DNA of 64,000 nucleotides, from NCBI RefSeq assembly GCF_947077765.1, contig NZ_CAMTTF010000003.1:595198-659197 (forward strand), in the 5' to 3' direction. Numbering within the stretch: position 1 is the first letter of the stretch; each line of letters opens with the position of its first letter. The DNA comes from Salinibacter grassmerensis (GTDB lineage: Bacteria > Bacteroidota > Rhodothermia > Rhodothermales > Salinibacteraceae). The notes beneath the pieces are model-generated. The model did not search any database, was not told the DNA's origin, and saw only the letters and a list, made by a program, of their open reading frames with translations. Made by a program: the position numbers and the translations under genes. Of this stretch, positions 54,550-64,000 are shown in pieces.

Positions 54550-55104
54550 CTAGCGAGCCGCCGTCTTGCCGGCCTTGATGGACACGTTCTCGTCCACGTA
54601 CCGGACCCCCTTTCCTTTGTACGGCTCGGGGGGACGGAGGCTGCGGATCTTCGCCGCAACCTGTCCCACCAGCTCCTTGTCAATGCCCTCCACGATGATA
54701 ATGTCATCCTGGCCCCGATCCGAGTCTACCGACACCGAGACATCACTCGGCGGAAGGAAATAGATCGGGTGCGAGTAGCCGAGGGCAATTTCGAGGGTTT
54801 CGTCGGACATCTGGGCCCGGTAGCCTACCCCAATGATCTTCAGTTCTTTCTTGTACCCCTCGGTTACCCCCTCAACCATGTTCACGATGAGGGAGCGACT
54901 GAGACCGTGCAGCGAACGGTGCCGCTTCTGGTTTGTCGGGCGCTGGACGACCATGTGGTCGTCGTCAATCTCCAGGGTCATCTCCGGATCAATCTGCTCC
55001 GTGAGGGTGCCCTTCGGCCCTTCAATCGTCACTACATTCTGGTCGTCAACCGATACGGTCACCTCGTCACCGAACGGGATCGGGTTGTCTCCTATTCGAG
55101 CCAT
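54550..55104 (-). CDS. rplF: 50S ribosomal protein L6
   Basis: 184 residues. MARIGDNPIPFGDEVTVSV at the start, RSLIVNMVEGVTEGYKKEL in the middle and RPPEPYKGKGVRYVDENV near the end identify L6, near the factor-binding site. It follows rpsH by 67 bp. Confidence 0.97.
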   Translation of the reverse strand: MARIGDNPIPFGDEVTVSVDDQNVVTIEGPKGTLTEQIDPEMTLEIDDDHMVVQRPTNQKRHRSLHGLSRSLIVNMVEGVTEGYKKELKIIGVGYRAQMSDETLEIALGYSHPIYFLPPSDVSVSVDSDRGQDDIIIVEGIDKELVGQVAAKIRSLRPPEPYKGKGVRYVDENVSIKAGKTAAR

Positions 55105-55171
55105 GGATTCAGTCGTTCATCTCGTGCAACGGAGTTGGCGGGCAAGCACGCCCGTGAATGCGAGGTCGTGA

Positions 55172-55573
55172 TTAAAAGACCTTGGCCAGCACTTCGCCGC
55201 CCACACCAAACCGGCGGGCTTCCTTATCACTCATTACCCCTCGGGAGGTCGACAAGATGACGATGCCGAGACCGTTTTTCACCTCCGGCAGGTTGTCCGA
55301 GTCCGCATACTCGCGGCGGCCCGGACGCGAAACACGCTCCAGCATCCGAATGGCCGGCTGGTCGTATTCGTCGTACTTCAGGTATACCCGGAGCAGGCCC
55401 TGCTTCTCATCGTCGATGTTGACGAAGTTCTTGATGAACCCCTTTTCAAGGAGAATCTGGGTCATGGCCCGCTTCAGCTTCGAAGCCGGAATATCCACGT
55501 AGGTCTGCTCCGCCTCCTGCGCATTGCGGAGTTGGGCCATGTAGTTTGAGACGGGGTCGGAAATACCACTCAT
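55172..55573 (-). CDS. rpsH: 30S ribosomal protein S8
   Basis: 133 residues. SDPVSNYMAQLRNAQEAEQ, VSRPGRREYADSDNLPEV and GLGIVILSTSRGVMSDKEAR are diagnostic. S8 binds helix 21 of 16S rRNA and in many bacteria represses the spc operon. Confidence 0.97.
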   Translation of the reverse strand: MSGISDPVSNYMAQLRNAQEAEQTYVDIPASKLKRAMTQILLEKGFIKNFVNIDDEKQGLLRVYLKYDEYDQPAIRMLERVSRPGRREYADSDNLPEVKNGLGIVILSTSRGVMSDKEARRFGVGGEVLAKVF

Positions 55574-55665
55574 TTCGGGCGTCGAATCGTCGGTTCGGAA
55601 GTGGACTCGGGGGCCAAGAGGAAAGGGATCGCTCTGGCTGTGCTCGCAACCTGGGGGGGCAGCGA

Positions 55666-55935
55666 CTACCAGCTCGATTTCCGGATGCCCGGAATCTTGC
55701 CTTCAAGGGCAAGCTCGCGGAAGCAGATTCGGCAAACGCCGAACTTGCGCAGGTACCCGCGCTGCCGTCCGCAAAGCTTGCATCGGTTGTTCTGGCGAAC
55801 GGGACTGGAGTCCCGTGGAAGCTTTTGCAGCTCTACCCACTTCTCCTCCTCTTTGAGCCGCCGTCGCTCCTCCTTGTGTTTCTCGTAGAGTCTCTCCCGC
55901 TTTTCTTCGCGGGCAATCCAGCTCTTCTTGGCCAT
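55666..55935 (-). CDS. rpsN: 30S ribosomal protein S14, long form with zinc Cys
   Basis: 89 residues, the long S14 length. It nevertheless carries the four-Cys zinc pattern CKLC...CRIC (CxxC, 12 residues, CxxC), which is usual in the short form. [16 protein letters not shown] and the end [11 protein letters not shown] are S14-typical. It lies between rplE and rpsH. Confidence 0.96.
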   Translation of the reverse strand: MAKKSWIAREEKRERLYEKHKEERRRLKEEEKWVELQKLPRDSSPVRQNNRCKLCGRQRGYLRKFGVCRICFRELALEGKIPGIRKSSW

Positions 55936-56010
55936 ATCGTCGGTGTGTAGAATCTGTCCTAATATAGATCTAAGCGCGCACGGAGGGCGTCGCCAGAACG
56001 CCAGTTGCCA

Positions 56011-56586
56011 CTACGCCTCGGCTGGCTCTTCGTCTCCACGCCGGACGAACGGCATGCCGAGTCCCTTGAGAAGCGCGTAGGACTCCTCGTCGGTCTCCGC
56101 ATCGGTCACGAACGTGACGTCCATGCCGTCGATGCGATCGACGTTGTCCACGTCGATCTCCGGGAAGATGATCTGTTCGTCAACGCCAAGTGTGTAGTTG
56201 CCGTGGCCGTCGAAGCTTCGATCAGGCACGCCCCTGAAGTCGCGAATGTTGGGAAGGGCGAGCGTGACGAGCCGGTCAAAGAACTCGTACATCCGAGCCT
56301 CACGGAGCGTCACCTTCACCCCAACGGGCATTCCCTCCCGCACGTCGAAGCTTGCAATGCTTCGCTTCGCACGCCGGATGGTCGGTTGCTGACCCGTGAT
56401 CTTCCGCATCTCTTCCACGGCCTGATCGAGGACCTTCTGGTTCTCCGAGACCTCTCCAACCCCGCGGTTGATGCAGATCTTCTCGAGGCGGGGCACCTCC
56501 ATCGGGTTCTCGTACCCGAACTGATCCGTCAGTGATGGACGGACCTCGTCTTGGTATTGTGTTTGAAGTCGCGGAGCGTCGGCCAT
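56011..56586 (-). CDS. rplE: 50S ribosomal protein L5
   Basis: 191 residues. [37 protein letters not shown] and [20 protein letters not shown] identify L5, which binds 5S rRNA. The end is acidic ([10 protein letters not shown]). Confidence 0.97.
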   Translation of the reverse strand: MADAPRLQTQYQDEVRPSLTDQFGYENPMEVPRLEKICINRGVGEVSENQKVLDQAVEEMRKITGQQPTIRRAKRSIASFDVREGMPVGVKVTLREARMYEFFDRLVTLALPNIRDFRGVPDRSFDGHGNYTLGVDEQIIFPEIDVDNVDRIDGMDVTFVTDAETDEESYALLKGLGMPFVRRGDEEPAEA

Positions 56587-56719
56587 AGCTCAAGGAGTGA
56601 AAGCTCAGAATTCGCGCCGCGGCACCCAAAGTAGCTTGGCGACCGCAGACGTTGAAAATCGATGATGCACAAGCGGAGTTCCTGCTGCACGGGCGATTCA
56701 CGCCGTGCAGCGCGTCGGA

Positions 56720-57091
56720 CTAGTCGTCGAGCTCTTCGCCCGTCGTTTTGGCGTATCGCACCCAGCGGGACCGTCCGGTGTCCGGATCCTCTACCTTTTT
56801 CCGCCCGATCCGCGTGGCGTCTCCGTTGCTGTCGATCGGGTTGACGTTGGAGACGTGAATCGGGGCTTCCCGCTCGGTACGCCCGCCCTCTCGGTTGGAC
56901 CGGCTCGGCTTTTCGTGGAAAACGCGTACGTTCACGCCTTCCACAATCACCCGTCGCTCGTCGGGAAATACCTTTAGAACCTTCCCCACGTAACCGGACT
57001 CCCGGTCTTCGCCGGCAGATTTGGCGGACGTGACGGTCTTGTTAAGCATGACCATGTCGCCCTGCTTGACGTGTAGCTTGTTTTGAGCCAT
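56720..57091 (-). CDS. rplX: 50S ribosomal protein L24
   Basis: 123 residues. [40 protein letters not shown] and [11 protein letters not shown] are the KOW-domain L24 pattern; it initiates 50S assembly. The family's usual GxxKGKxG turn is replaced by an acidic insert (SAGEDRESG). Confidence 0.96.
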   Translation of the reverse strand: MAQNKLHVKQGDMVMLNKTVTSAKSAGEDRESGYVGKVLKVFPDERRVIVEGVNVRVFHEKPSRSNREGGRTEREAPIHVSNVNPIDSNGDATRIGRKKVEDPDTGRSRWVRYAKTTGEELDD

Positions 57092-57144
57092 GAGCTTCGT
57101 GGTAAATGTTGGTTCGCAAGTGCAACCGGGGTGCCCCGACGGGT

Positions 57145-57513
57145 CTACAGCACCTCGGGGGCGAGGGATACAATGCGCATGAACTGCTTCTCGCGGACCT
57201 CCCGGGCCACGGGCCCAAAGACGCGCGTCCCCACCGGCTCCTCTTCCTGGTTGATGAGCACGGCCGCGTTCTCGTCGAAGCGAATGTAGGTGCCGTCGTC
57301 GCGGCGCGTCTCCTTGGCGGCCCGCACCACAACGGCCCGGCTCACGTCGCCCTTGTTGATCTCTCCACTCGGGATGGCCGACTTGACGGAAACCACAATC
57401 TGGTCTCCGATGCCCGCGTAGCGGCGTCCGCTACTGCCGAGCACGCGGATGCACAATGCTTCCTTGGCCCCGCTGTTATCGGCCACGTTGAGTCGCGTCT
57501 CTTGTTGAATCAT
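57145..57513 (-). CDS. rplN: 50S ribosomal protein L14
   Basis: 122 residues. [20 protein letters not shown] at the start and [17 protein letters not shown] end ([14 protein letters not shown]) identify L14, at the subunit interface. Length is exactly standard. Confidence 0.98.
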   Translation of the reverse strand: MIQQETRLNVADNSGAKEALCIRVLGSSGRRYAGIGDQIVVSVKSAIPSGEINKGDVSRAVVVRAAKETRRDDGTYIRFDENAAVLINQEEEPVGTRVFGPVAREVREKQFMRIVSLAPEVL

Positions 57514-57596
57514 GGGTGTCGTCCAGGTCAGTGTTCGAAGTTAAAAGGCCACGTGGAGGCCGGAGGACTCCGGACCGCCAGCGAAGGGTGCGGGCG

Positions 57597-57905
57597 CTAC
57601 TTGGCCCGCTCAACGATGTCGACGAGACGCCATCGCTTGTTCTTGCTAATGGGGCGCGTCTCCATAATCTGGACCGTGTCCCCCTCGCTGGCCTCGTCGT
57701 CTTCGTCGTGGGCCATGAAGGTGGAAGACCGTTCCAGGTACTTTCCATACATCGGGTGCTTCATCTGACGGCGGACGGACACGGTGATAGTCTTGTCCAT
57801 CTTGGCCGATTCGACAACCCCAATGCGTTCCTTGCGGTCGTTGCGGTCGAGAGCCTCGTCGTGGTCGTCCGTGTGCGTGTCGGTGTTGTTCTCAGTCTGC
57901 TCCAT
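57597..57905 (-). CDS. rpsQ: 30S ribosomal protein S17 with acidic N-extension
   Basis: 102 residues. The first 24 are acidic and polar ([19 protein letters not shown]) and not part of the usual protein. The S17 core follows: [39 protein letters not shown] and [20 protein letters not shown]. Confidence 0.96.
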   Translation of the reverse strand: MEQTENNTDTHTDDHDEALDRNDRKERIGVVESAKMDKTITVSVRRQMKHPMYGKYLERSSTFMAHDEDDEASEGDTVQIMETRPISKNKRWRLVDIVERAK

Positions 57906-57964
57906 AATACCCTATCGGCAATTTGATCGTCTGAATGGGTGCATCGGCGGGTGCGCCAGGGCGG

Positions 57965-58174
57965 CTACGCGGGCTCTTCCTCGACCGCCTGCTTCTCGTT
58001 GCGAATCGTCTTTAGGCGGGCGATGAGACGACGCTTGGTGCGGAGGAGCATCGGGTTTTCCAAGCGCCCCCGAATGGCATGCTGGAACTGAAGCTCTTCC
58101 AGCTCTTCTTCCTCCTCGTCAATCCGCGTCTCAATTTCCGCGATGCTAAGATCTCGAATCTGGTCGGCATCCAT
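57965..58174 (-). CDS. rpmC: 50S ribosomal protein L29
   Basis: 69 residues from MDADQIRDLSIAEIETR; a longer frame to 58213 is not conserved. The helical pair ELQFQHAIRGRLENPMLLR and RLIARLKTIRNEKQ is L29. It lies at the tunnel exit, where SRP and trigger factor dock. Confidence 0.95.
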   Translation of the reverse strand: MDADQIRDLSIAEIETRIDEEEEELEELQFQHAIRGRLENPMLLRTKRRLIARLKTIRNEKQAVEEEPA

Positions 58175-58221
58175 CAGTCTGAATGGCTTAGGTGAACGGT
58201 CCCGAACACGCACGCAAGAAC

Positions 58222-58659
58222 CTACTCCTCGGCGCGAGAGCCCGGACGGACCACAAATTTTGTTTTGATCGGAAGCTTGTGCTTGCCCAGGCGCAGGGCT
58301 TCACGTGCCGCCTCCTCGTCGGCGCCGCCCCCCACTTCGAAGATGACGTTTCCCGGCTGGACCGGCGCGACGAACTGCTCGGGCTCCCCCTTGCCCTTCC
58401 CCATCCGCGTCTCCGCCGGGGTCTTGGTCTTGGGCTTGTCCGGAAACACGCGAATCCATACCTTCCCGTCTCGCTTCAGGTAGCGGTTAATTGCCACACG
58501 GGCCGCCTCAAGTTGGCGGCTGTTGACCTCACCCTCCTCGAGGGACTTCAGGCCGTAGTCGCCAAAGCTGAGGCGGGTGCCCTTCACGGCGTACTTGTTC
58601 CGCTTCAGGCCCTGATTGCGCTGGACCTTCCGGTGTTTTGTATTTTTGGGCTCAAGCAT
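58222..58659 (-). CDS. rplP: 50S ribosomal protein L16
   Basis: 145 residues. [40 protein letters not shown] and [19 protein letters not shown] identify L16, which organises the A-site region. It follows rpsC by 60 bp. Confidence 0.98.
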   Translation of the reverse strand: MLEPKNTKHRKVQRNQGLKRNKYAVKGTRLSFGDYGLKSLEEGEVNSRQLEAARVAINRYLKRDGKVWIRVFPDKPKTKTPAETRMGKGKGEPEQFVAPVQPGNVIFEVGGGADEEAAREALRLGKHKLPIKTKFVVRPGSRAEE

Positions 58660-58719
58660 GGGTCGTAAAAGCGGGTGCGTGTGGTCGGTTCAAGAAGGGG
58701 GAATCAGCGGCGTAGGTTG

Positions 58720-59430
58720 TCAGCCCCCACGGCGCTGGCGGCGCTGCTGCGGCGACTCCTTCATCTTGCGCTGCTGCGCCTGCACGTTGGGGCTCAGGTC
58801 CGGCTTGCCGAGGATCTCACCGCGGTGGATCCAGACCTTCACGCCGATCGTGCCGTAGATTGTAAGGGCGGTCTCCTGGGCGAAGTCAATATCCGCACGA
58901 ATCGTGTGGAGCGGAACGCGTCCCTCCATGTACTCCTCGGTGCGTCCCATTTCTGCCCCACCCAGACGCCCGGCGGCACGGATGCGCACGCCCTCGGCGC
59001 CCATCCGCATGGCGGCCTGCATGGCCTGCTTCATGGCCCGCCGGAAGGAAATTCGCCCCTCCAGTTGCTGCACGATATTTTTCGCCACCAGCGTGGCGTC
59101 GAGCTCCGGACGCTTAATCTCGCTGATGTTAATCTGGATGTCTTTCCCCGTAAGGGTCTCGAGCTCCCCCTTCAGCTTCTCAACCTCGGACCCGCCCCGG
59201 CCGATAACAACGCCCGGGCGACTCGTGTGGAGGGTCAGGATGACCCGCTCCGGCGTGCGCTCAATGACGGCTCGGCTGAGGCCGGCGCGCTTGAGGCGCG
59301 TGTGCAGGTAGCGGCGCAGTTCCTCGTCCTCGACGAGCTTGTCCTGGAAGTTGGTCTCAGAGTACCAGTTGGAGTCCCAACCACGGATGGCGCCGAGGCG
59401 AAAGCCTATGGGGTGTGTTTTCTGGCCCAC
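58720..59430 (-). CDS. rpsC: 30S ribosomal protein S3
   Basis: 236 residues. [20 protein letters not shown], the KH domain [20 protein letters not shown], and [20 protein letters not shown] are S3 hallmarks; it lines the mRNA entry channel. The C-terminus is Gln/Arg-rich. Confidence 0.98.
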   Translation of the reverse strand: MGQKTHPIGFRLGAIRGWDSNWYSETNFQDKLVEDEELRRYLHTRLKRAGLSRAVIERTPERVILTLHTSRPGVVIGRGGSEVEKLKGELETLTGKDIQINISEIKRPELDATLVAKNIVQQLEGRISFRRAMKQAMQAAMRMGAEGVRIRAAGRLGGAEMGRTEEYMEGRVPLHTIRADIDFAQETALTIYGTIGVKVWIHRGEILGKPDLSPNVQAQQRKMKESPQQRRQRRGG

Positions 59431-59491
59431 GGGTGTGTACCTCGTGTGTTAGTTCAGAGAGCAACGTGTAATGTTGAAAGCGGCGTTTGGG

Positions 59492-59857
59492 CTACGCGGT
59501 CGCCTCTTCAGCCTCCTCCTCTTCGACCGCCACGACCACCTTCAGGTGAGTCGTGCGCTTGCGGATGGGTGCCGCACGCCCTCGAGCACGGGCCTGGTGA
59601 CGCTGAAATGTAGGCCCTTCGTCGGCCTGAATCTCTTTCAGCTTCAATGCCCCCTCGTCGAAGCGCTCGTCGTTCTGGTCCATCAGGTTATAGACGGCGG
59701 AGCGGATCGTCTTCTCAACAACGCCGGTCACCTTCTGCGGCATGTAATCCAGAATCGCGACAGCCTCGGGCACACTCCGGTCGCGTACCAAATTGATGAC
59801 GCGACGCATCTTAAGGGGAGAGCTCCGAATGTGCCTGCGGACGGCTCGTGCTTGCAT
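59492..59857 (-). CDS. rplV: 50S ribosomal protein L22
   Basis: 121 residues. RSSPLKMRRVINLVRDRSV, then TVRSAVYNL-like segment (TIRSAVYNLMDQN), then RARGRAAPIRKRTTHLKVVV, the tunnel-lining L22 pattern. The end is a short Glu/Ala tail. Confidence 0.97.
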   Translation of the reverse strand: MQARAVRRHIRSSPLKMRRVINLVRDRSVPEAVAILDYMPQKVTGVVEKTIRSAVYNLMDQNDERFDEGALKLKEIQADEGPTFQRHQARARGRAAPIRKRTTHLKVVVAVEEEEAEEATA

Positions 59858-59944
59858 GTCTCGTCGTGCGGTTTGCGGGGAAAATCAGGGGGCGCGGGGC
59901 AAAGGAGCGCTCACTGGAATCCAGTCAGCGCCGTTGGCCGGGCA

Positions 59945-60238
59945 CTACTGGCCGGGCTTGCGGATCCGTTGGTCTACCTTTGCCTGCGAGTGCTCCTCAA
60001 ATGTGCGCGTCGGGGCAAACTCACCGAGCTTGTGCCCCACCATGTTCTCCGTCACGTACACCGGGATGAACTGGTGTCCGTTGTGAACGGCGAACGTGTG
60101 GCCGACGAACTCCGGCGTAATAATGGAGTCTCGGCTCCAGGTCTTGATGACCTTCTTTTCATCGGACTCGTTGAGCGCGTCGACCTTGCGCTGCAGCTTG
60201 TAGTATACGTACGGGCCTTTCCGTAGAGAGCGGGGCAT
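59945..60238 (-). CDS. rpsS: 30S ribosomal protein S19
   Basis: 97 residues. [20 protein letters not shown] and [20 protein letters not shown] identify S19, in the 30S head. It follows rplB by 75 bp. Confidence 0.98.
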   Translation of the reverse strand: MPRSLRKGPYVYYKLQRKVDALNESDEKKVIKTWSRDSIITPEFVGHTFAVHNGHQFIPVYVTENMVGHKLGEFAPTRTFEEHSQAKVDQRIRKPGQ

Positions 60239-60313
60239 GTCGTCGAGGGAATTTGAATCCGAGAGTGTAGGCGGCTCGCGAGTGGGGTCGAAGGTCCCAG
60301 CGGAACGGGGCGG

Positions 60314-61165
60314 TTATTGGCCTCCGGTTCCTTGCTTCGACTCCGTACGGCGCCGAATGATATACTTGTTTGACTCCTTGTTGCGCTTGCGGGTCTTGTA
60401 CCCCTTCGCCGGGACGCCCTCTCGGGAGCGGGGGTGGCCTCCAGACTTCAGGCCCTCACCGCCGCCCATGGGGTGATCGATGGGGTTCATCGCCACCCCG
60501 CGGGTGCGGGGCCGGCGACCAAGCCACCGACTTCGACCGGCCTTGCCAAGCACCACGTTTTCGTGCTCGACGTTGCTCGTCGTGCCGACGGTTGCCCGGC
60601 ACTTCGAGGGCACGAGCCGCGTCTCGCCGCTCGGGAGCTCGAGGGTCGCGTAGTCTCCCTCGCGGGCCGTGAGTTGTGCGTGTGTGCCCGCGGCGCGGAT
60701 CATCTGAGCACCCTTCTTCGGCGTCATCTCGACGCAGTGGATCCTCGTCCCCAGCGGGATGCTGGTGAGCGGAAGGCAGTTGCCGACCTTAGCCTGCGCC
60801 TGGGGGCCATTCATCACCGTGTCCCCGACCTCCAGCCCGTCAGGCGTGATGATGTACCGCTTCTCTCCGTCGGCGTAGGCAAGCAGCGAAATGCGGGCCG
60901 AACGGTTGGGGTCGTACTCGATGGTCTTCACCGCAGCCGGAATGCCGTCCTTGTCGCGCCGCTTGAAGTCAATCTTGCGGTAGCGGCGCTTGTGGCCGCC
61001 CCCTCGGTAGCGCATCGTCATGCGGCCCTGGTTGTTGCGGCCCCCGCTGTTCGAGAGCGGCTCCAGCAGGCTGCGCTCCGGGTCGGTGGTGGTGACGTCC
61101 TCCTTGTCGTCCACCGAATACTGGCGCTGGCTATTTATGGTCGGCTTTCTCTTCTTAATCGACAT
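60314..61165 (-). CDS. rplB: 50S ribosomal protein L2
   Basis: 283 residues. [20 protein letters not shown] near the start and the conserved peptidyl-transferase-region segment [20 protein letters not shown] near the end identify L2. The N-terminal 35 residues carry an acidic patch ([17 protein letters not shown]). Confidence 0.98.
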   Translation of the reverse strand: MSIKKRKPTINSQRQYSVDDKEDVTTTDPERSLLEPLSNSGGRNNQGRMTMRYRGGGHKRRYRKIDFKRRDKDGIPAAVKTIEYDPNRSARISLLAYADGEKRYIITPDGLEVGDTVMNGPQAQAKVGNCLPLTSIPLGTRIHCVEMTPKKGAQMIRAAGTHAQLTAREGDYATLELPSGETRLVPSKCRATVGTTSNVEHENVVLGKAGRSRWLGRRPRTRGVAMNPIDHPMGGGEGLKSGGHPRSREGVPAKGYKTRKRNKESNKYIIRRRTESKQGTGGQ

Positions 61166-61217
61166 GGCGCTGGGTTGTCAGCGGTTCAAAGGGTTGTATA
61201 AGCTCAGGCGAGGGCGC

Positions 61218-61517
61218 TCAAATGCCCTCGAAGAAATCAATCTGCTCGCCGTCCGGGTCTAGGGCCACAATGGCTTTCTTGAAGCCAGAGGTCCGGCCCT
61301 CAATCATGTTTCCGTCGCGGAACTGGCGACGGCGCTTCCCCGGGACGACCTGGGTCCGAACATCCTCGACCTCAACGCCCTCGTAGCGGTTCTCTACCGC
61401 CCTCCGGATTTCGATCTTCGTGGCGTCGAGCCCGCACATGAAGGAGTACTTGCCCTCCTGCATCTGCTGGGTGGTCTTCTCGGTCACGTAGGGGCGAATC
61501 AGTACGCGTTTGCTCAT
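61218..61517 (-). CDS. rplW: 50S ribosomal protein L23
   Basis: 99 residues. LIRPYVTEKTTQQMQEGKYS and ATKIEIRRAVENRYEGVEVE are the L23 pattern; it is a docking site at the tunnel exit. It follows rplD by 57 bp. Confidence 0.97.
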   Translation of the reverse strand: MSKRVLIRPYVTEKTTQQMQEGKYSFMCGLDATKIEIRRAVENRYEGVEVEDVRTQVVPGKRRRQFRDGNMIEGRTSGFKKAIVALDPDGEQIDFFEGI

Positions 61518-61574
61518 GGGTCAACGCTACTCGTTGGGGAGTGCAACAGGGAGAGTCAGTAGAGAGAGCGGGCG

Positions 61575-62222
61575 CTACGCCGGCACGGCCTCTTCGGTCG
61601 AGAGGACACCCGTGAGCCAGTCGAGCGCACCCTCCTGGAGCAGAACGACGTCGGCGTCCAGGATGTCGACTGTGTTGATGCTTTGGACCTCCTGCACGTT
61701 CACGTCCGGAAGGTTCTGGGAGCTCAAATAGATCTCACGCTCCACCTCGGTGGTTGCAAGCAGGATGTCCTGTCCCTCCACGCCCAAAAGTTCGAAGAGG
61801 TCTGTGAGCCCCCGCGTGTCAGGCCGATCCATCGAGAAGTTTTCAGTCACCCGGATGTTGTCGTTCGCGGCCTTATACGAAAGGGCCGATCGCCGGGCCA
61901 GGCGCTTCTCTTTCTGGTTTAGATCGTGGGCGTAATCACGAGGCCGAGCCCCGTGGGCCCGTCCTCCGCCCCGGCGGATGGGCGACTGCGCATCGCCAAC
62001 CCGGGCGTTCCCTGTTCCCTTCTGGCGATAGAGCTTTCGACCAGATCCTCGCACTTCGCCCCGCTCTTTGGTCTTGCTGGTGCCCTGTCGCTGATGGGCC
62101 TGAATGCGCTTCACGTCCAGCCAAATGATGTGATCATTCGGCTCAATGTCGAAGACCGTCGGGTCGAGGTCGGCGGTTTCTCCCGACTCTACCCCGTCTT
62201 CTTGGTAGATCTCAACGTCCAT
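61575..62222 (-). CDS. rplD: 50S ribosomal protein L4
   Basis: 215 residues. RQGTSKTKERGEVRGSGRKL, YRQKGTGNARVGDAQSPIRR and NIRVTENFSMDRPDTRGLTD identify L4, whose loop reaches into the exit tunnel. It can regulate the S10 operon in other bacteria. The N-terminal 25 residues are acidic. Confidence 0.97.
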   Translation of the reverse strand: MDVEIYQEDGVESGETADLDPTVFDIEPNDHIIWLDVKRIQAHQRQGTSKTKERGEVRGSGRKLYRQKGTGNARVGDAQSPIRRGGGRAHGARPRDYAHDLNQKEKRLARRSALSYKAANDNIRVTENFSMDRPDTRGLTDLFELLGVEGQDILLATTEVEREIYLSSQNLPDVNVQEVQSINTVDILDADVVLLQEGALDWLTGVLSTEEAVPA

Positions 62223-62294
62223 GGGTTCGTGGCCTCAACAGTTTGCAGTGCATCGATGCGGAAACTGGAACGGATGTCCAGAATTCCACGACTT

Positions 62295-62921
62295 CTATTT
62301 CTTGTACAGCTCTACGTATTCGCTCTTAGGTCCCGGCACGGAGCCGTTGATGAGGATGGCGTTCTGGTCCCCAAGTATCCGGACCACGCGGAGATTTTGA
62401 ACCTTGGCGCGCTCACTTCCGGTCTGGCCCGCCATGCGCACACCTTTGAAGACGCGCGAGGGATCCGCCGAGGCACCGATCGACCCTGGGTGACGCTGAC
62501 GATCCGACTGGCCGTGGGTCATCATGCCAACGCCACTGAAGCCGTGTCGCTTCACCACACCCTGAAAGCCTTTTCCCTTCGAGATGCCAGCCACATCGAT
62601 TCGCTCTTCCTCGTCGAAAACATCCTCGACGTGCAGGACGTCGCCAAGGCTCACATCCTCGCCGAAGTCACGGAACTCGCAGAGCGTGCGCTTAGGCGGG
62701 CATCCAGCCTTCTCAAAGTGGCCCAGCATGGCCTGCGTCACGTTCTTCTCTTTCACGTTGTCGAAGCCGAGCTGCACCGCGCTGTATCCATCGCGGCTCT
62801 CCGACTTCACCTGCGTCACGACATTGGGCCCCGCCTCCACGACCGTACAGGCCACGTTGTTGCCCTCGTCGTCGAAGACGCTGGTCATCCCGACTTTCTT
62901 TCCGATCAGTCCGCTACTCAT
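62295..62921 (-). CDS. rplC: 50S ribosomal protein L3
   Basis: 208 residues from MSSGLIGKKVGMTSVFDDEG; a longer frame to 62975 is not conserved. KGKGFQGVVKRHGFSGVGMM, HGQSDRQRHPGSIGASADPS and GQTGSERAKVQNLRVVRI are L3 signatures. It begins 50 bp after the inserted lipoprotein gene. Confidence 0.98.
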   Translation of the reverse strand: MSSGLIGKKVGMTSVFDDEGNNVACTVVEAGPNVVTQVKSESRDGYSAVQLGFDNVKEKNVTQAMLGHFEKAGCPPKRTLCEFRDFGEDVSLGDVLHVEDVFDEEERIDVAGISKGKGFQGVVKRHGFSGVGMMTHGQSDRQRHPGSIGASADPSRVFKGVRMAGQTGSERAKVQNLRVVRILGDQNAILINGSVPGPKSEYVELYKK

Positions 62922-62971
62922 AAATCTGGTCTCCGTGCAATGGTATATCCGTCGTTGGAAAGTCTTCGGCC

Positions 62972-63487
62972 TCAATCCTCACCGGCCACTAGGGTCATTT
63001 TCAGATCCGGGGTGCGATTGCTCTCCGAAAACAACACGTTCAGGAAGTTCTCAGAGCCGCGTCGTACCTCAAAAATTGCCCGACTTGTTGTCGGAAAACT
63101 GTATCGCCAAGTCACTGAGCCTTGTCCCTCGAACCCGGAGGCCATCTGGAGCGAGTTGTCTCTGAAAAGCCTCACAGGCCCTCGGGTGACTGTACTGTCC
63201 AAACCGTCAGGTCGCTGGCTCCGGATTTCGTATGTTCGAGTTTCGTCGCCCTCGTGGAATACAATTTCGATTCCACGAGGGTAGCGACGATCGAGCCGAC
63301 TTTCAAAGTCAAACCCGCTACCTTCCAGGCGCCCGATCGTCCAGGGGCCCGTGTTTGTCAGGCGCTCATAGAGCGAGGCCTGCTTGGAACCCGATCCGTC
63401 ACAGCCGACGAGCAGGAGTCCTCCGGCGCAGAGAAGCGCTCCGGCAATTCCGAAAAGCGCTGGGCGAGAGGGGCTCAGTGGCGTCAC
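62972..63487 (-). CDS. Putative lipoprotein inserted between rpsJ and rplC
   Basis: 171 residues from a GTG. The N-terminus has a basic tip, a hydrophobic core ([18 protein letters not shown]) and a lipobox LLVGC, then a Ser/Gly linker and a beta-rich domain ([22 protein letters not shown]-like [19 protein letters not shown]). I do not recognise the family; the fold could be lipocalin-like. The GTG overlaps the rpsJ stop by four bases, so its translation is coupled to a ribosomal protein gene. A lipoprotein at this site of the S10 operon is not part of the standard gene order. Confidence 0.75.
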   Translation of the reverse strand: MTPLSPSRPALFGIAGALLCAGGLLLVGCDGSGSKQASLYERLTNTGPWTIGRLEGSGFDFESRLDRRYPRGIEIVFHEGDETRTYEIRSQRPDGLDSTVTRGPVRLFRDNSLQMASGFEGQGSVTWRYSFPTTSRAIFEVRRGSENFLNVLFSESNRTPDLKMTLVAGED

Positions 63488-63795
63488 ACCTTAATCTCCA
63501 CGTCTACGCCACTGGGCAGCTCGAGCTGCATGAGCGAATCCACCGTGTCGCTGCTTGACGAAAGGATATCGATGAGACGCTTGTGGTGGCGCCGCTCAAA
63601 CTGTTCGCGGCTCCTCTTGTCCACGTGCGGCCCTCGCAGAACGGTGTAGATCTTCTTTTCGGTTGGCAGTGGCACTGGACCACTCACAACCGCACCGGTC
63701 GACTTGACCGTGCGGATGATTTTCTCCGCACTCTTGTCGATCAGCGTGTGATCGTACGACTTGAGCTTGATCCGTATGTCCTGCTGCGCAGCCAT
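63484..63795 (-). CDS. rpsJ: 30S ribosomal protein S10
   Basis: 103 residues. [40 protein letters not shown] and [13 protein letters not shown] are the S10 pattern. It heads the S10 block after tuf. Its stop codon lies inside the start of the lipoprotein gene. Confidence 0.98.
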   Translation of the reverse strand: MAAQQDIRIKLKSYDHTLIDKSAEKIIRTVKSTGAVVSGPVPLPTEKKIYTVLRGPHVDKRSREQFERRHHKRLIDILSSSSDTVDSLMQLELPSGVDVEIKV

Positions 63796-63877
63796 GTGTC
63801 CGTATCGGTTTTCGAATGCAGAGTGTTGGCGAACAGGAGGCAGACGCTCTCGCCGACCTCCTGAAGCCGCAAGAATC

Positions 63878-64000
63878 TTAGTCCAGGATATCGGTCACCA
63901 CGCCGGCGCCGACCGTGTGCCCGCCCTCCCGAATCGCAAACCGAAGCCCCTCCTCCAGGGCCACCGGCTCAATCAAGCTCCCCTCAAACGTCGCGTTGTC
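63878..64000 (-). CDS. tuf: Elongation factor Tu, C-terminal end (partial)
   Basis: The last 40 codons before the right edge of the window read [20 protein letters not shown] then [13 protein letters not shown] and stop, matching the C-terminal barrel of EF-Tu, which delivers aminoacyl-tRNA to the ribosome. The gene continues past the window. Position upstream of rpsJ is the usual str/S10 junction. Confidence 0.95.
   Translation of the reverse strand, partial: DNATFEGSLIEPVALEEGLRFAIREGGHTVGAGVVTDILD

Noticed and set aside
61926..63284. Plus-strand open frame of 452 codons
   Set aside because: It runs antisense to rplD, rplC and the lipoprotein, which are well supported by protein motifs.

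Overview
The window is about 64 kb of GC-rich bacterial chromosome. Its proteins are unusually acidic: ribosomal proteins carry Asp/Glu-rich tails, and sensor kinases and an RND pump carry acidic insertions. With the Bacteroidota-type small-protein families present (for example DUF3098) and the style of the multi-PAS kinases, this points to a salt-in extreme halophile of the Salinibacter/Rhodothermota group. The taxon is an inference; there is no 16S gene here.

Left part (1-8.5 kb): a minus-strand heavy-metal export operon (His-rich small secreted protein, TolC-type outer-membrane channel, CusB/CzcB-type adaptor with a metal-binding domain, CusA/CzcA-type RND pump). Next come three tandem 16-bp repeats and a single-domain response regulator. 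8.7-14.4 kb is one 1904-codon sensor histidine kinase with an N-terminal membrane region, about nine PAS-type segments, a GAF-like segment and a kinase core.

14.4-19 kb is gene-poor and decayed: a frameshifted tyrosine-recombinase tail, a TlpA-like thioredoxin, a lipoprotein, a pilin-like short ORF, and a clear pseudogene of a secreted staphylococcal-nuclease-like protein. 18.9-22.7 kb holds a cupin, a two-gene PIN-like/DUF2513 unit, and a secreted protein with a possible permuted papain-like fold. 22.9-27 kb is a three-gene phosphorelay cluster (PAS kinase, response regulator, REC-PAS kinase).

27-47 kb is a mixed housekeeping region: zinc-ribbon and membrane small proteins, a candidate structured small RNA with its own promoter and terminator, photolyase, tRNA-Ala, dapB-dapA, mreD, a PBP4-type carboxypeptidase, DUF3098, a NamZ-type exo-muramidase coupled to ndk, msrA, comF, a queuosine mannosyltransferase, tRNA-Glu and tRNA-His, ribH, a PHP phosphoesterase, a HIT protein, DUF72, yqgF, an HU-like protein and rel.

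46.8-64 kb is the S10-spc-alpha ribosomal cluster read on the minus strand from tuf (partial, right edge) to rplQ, with secY, map, infA and rpoA. Three things are unusual: a lipoprotein gene is inserted between rpsJ and rplC, no recognisable rpmD (L30) lies between rpsE and rplO, and no rpmJ (L36) lies between infA and rpsM.
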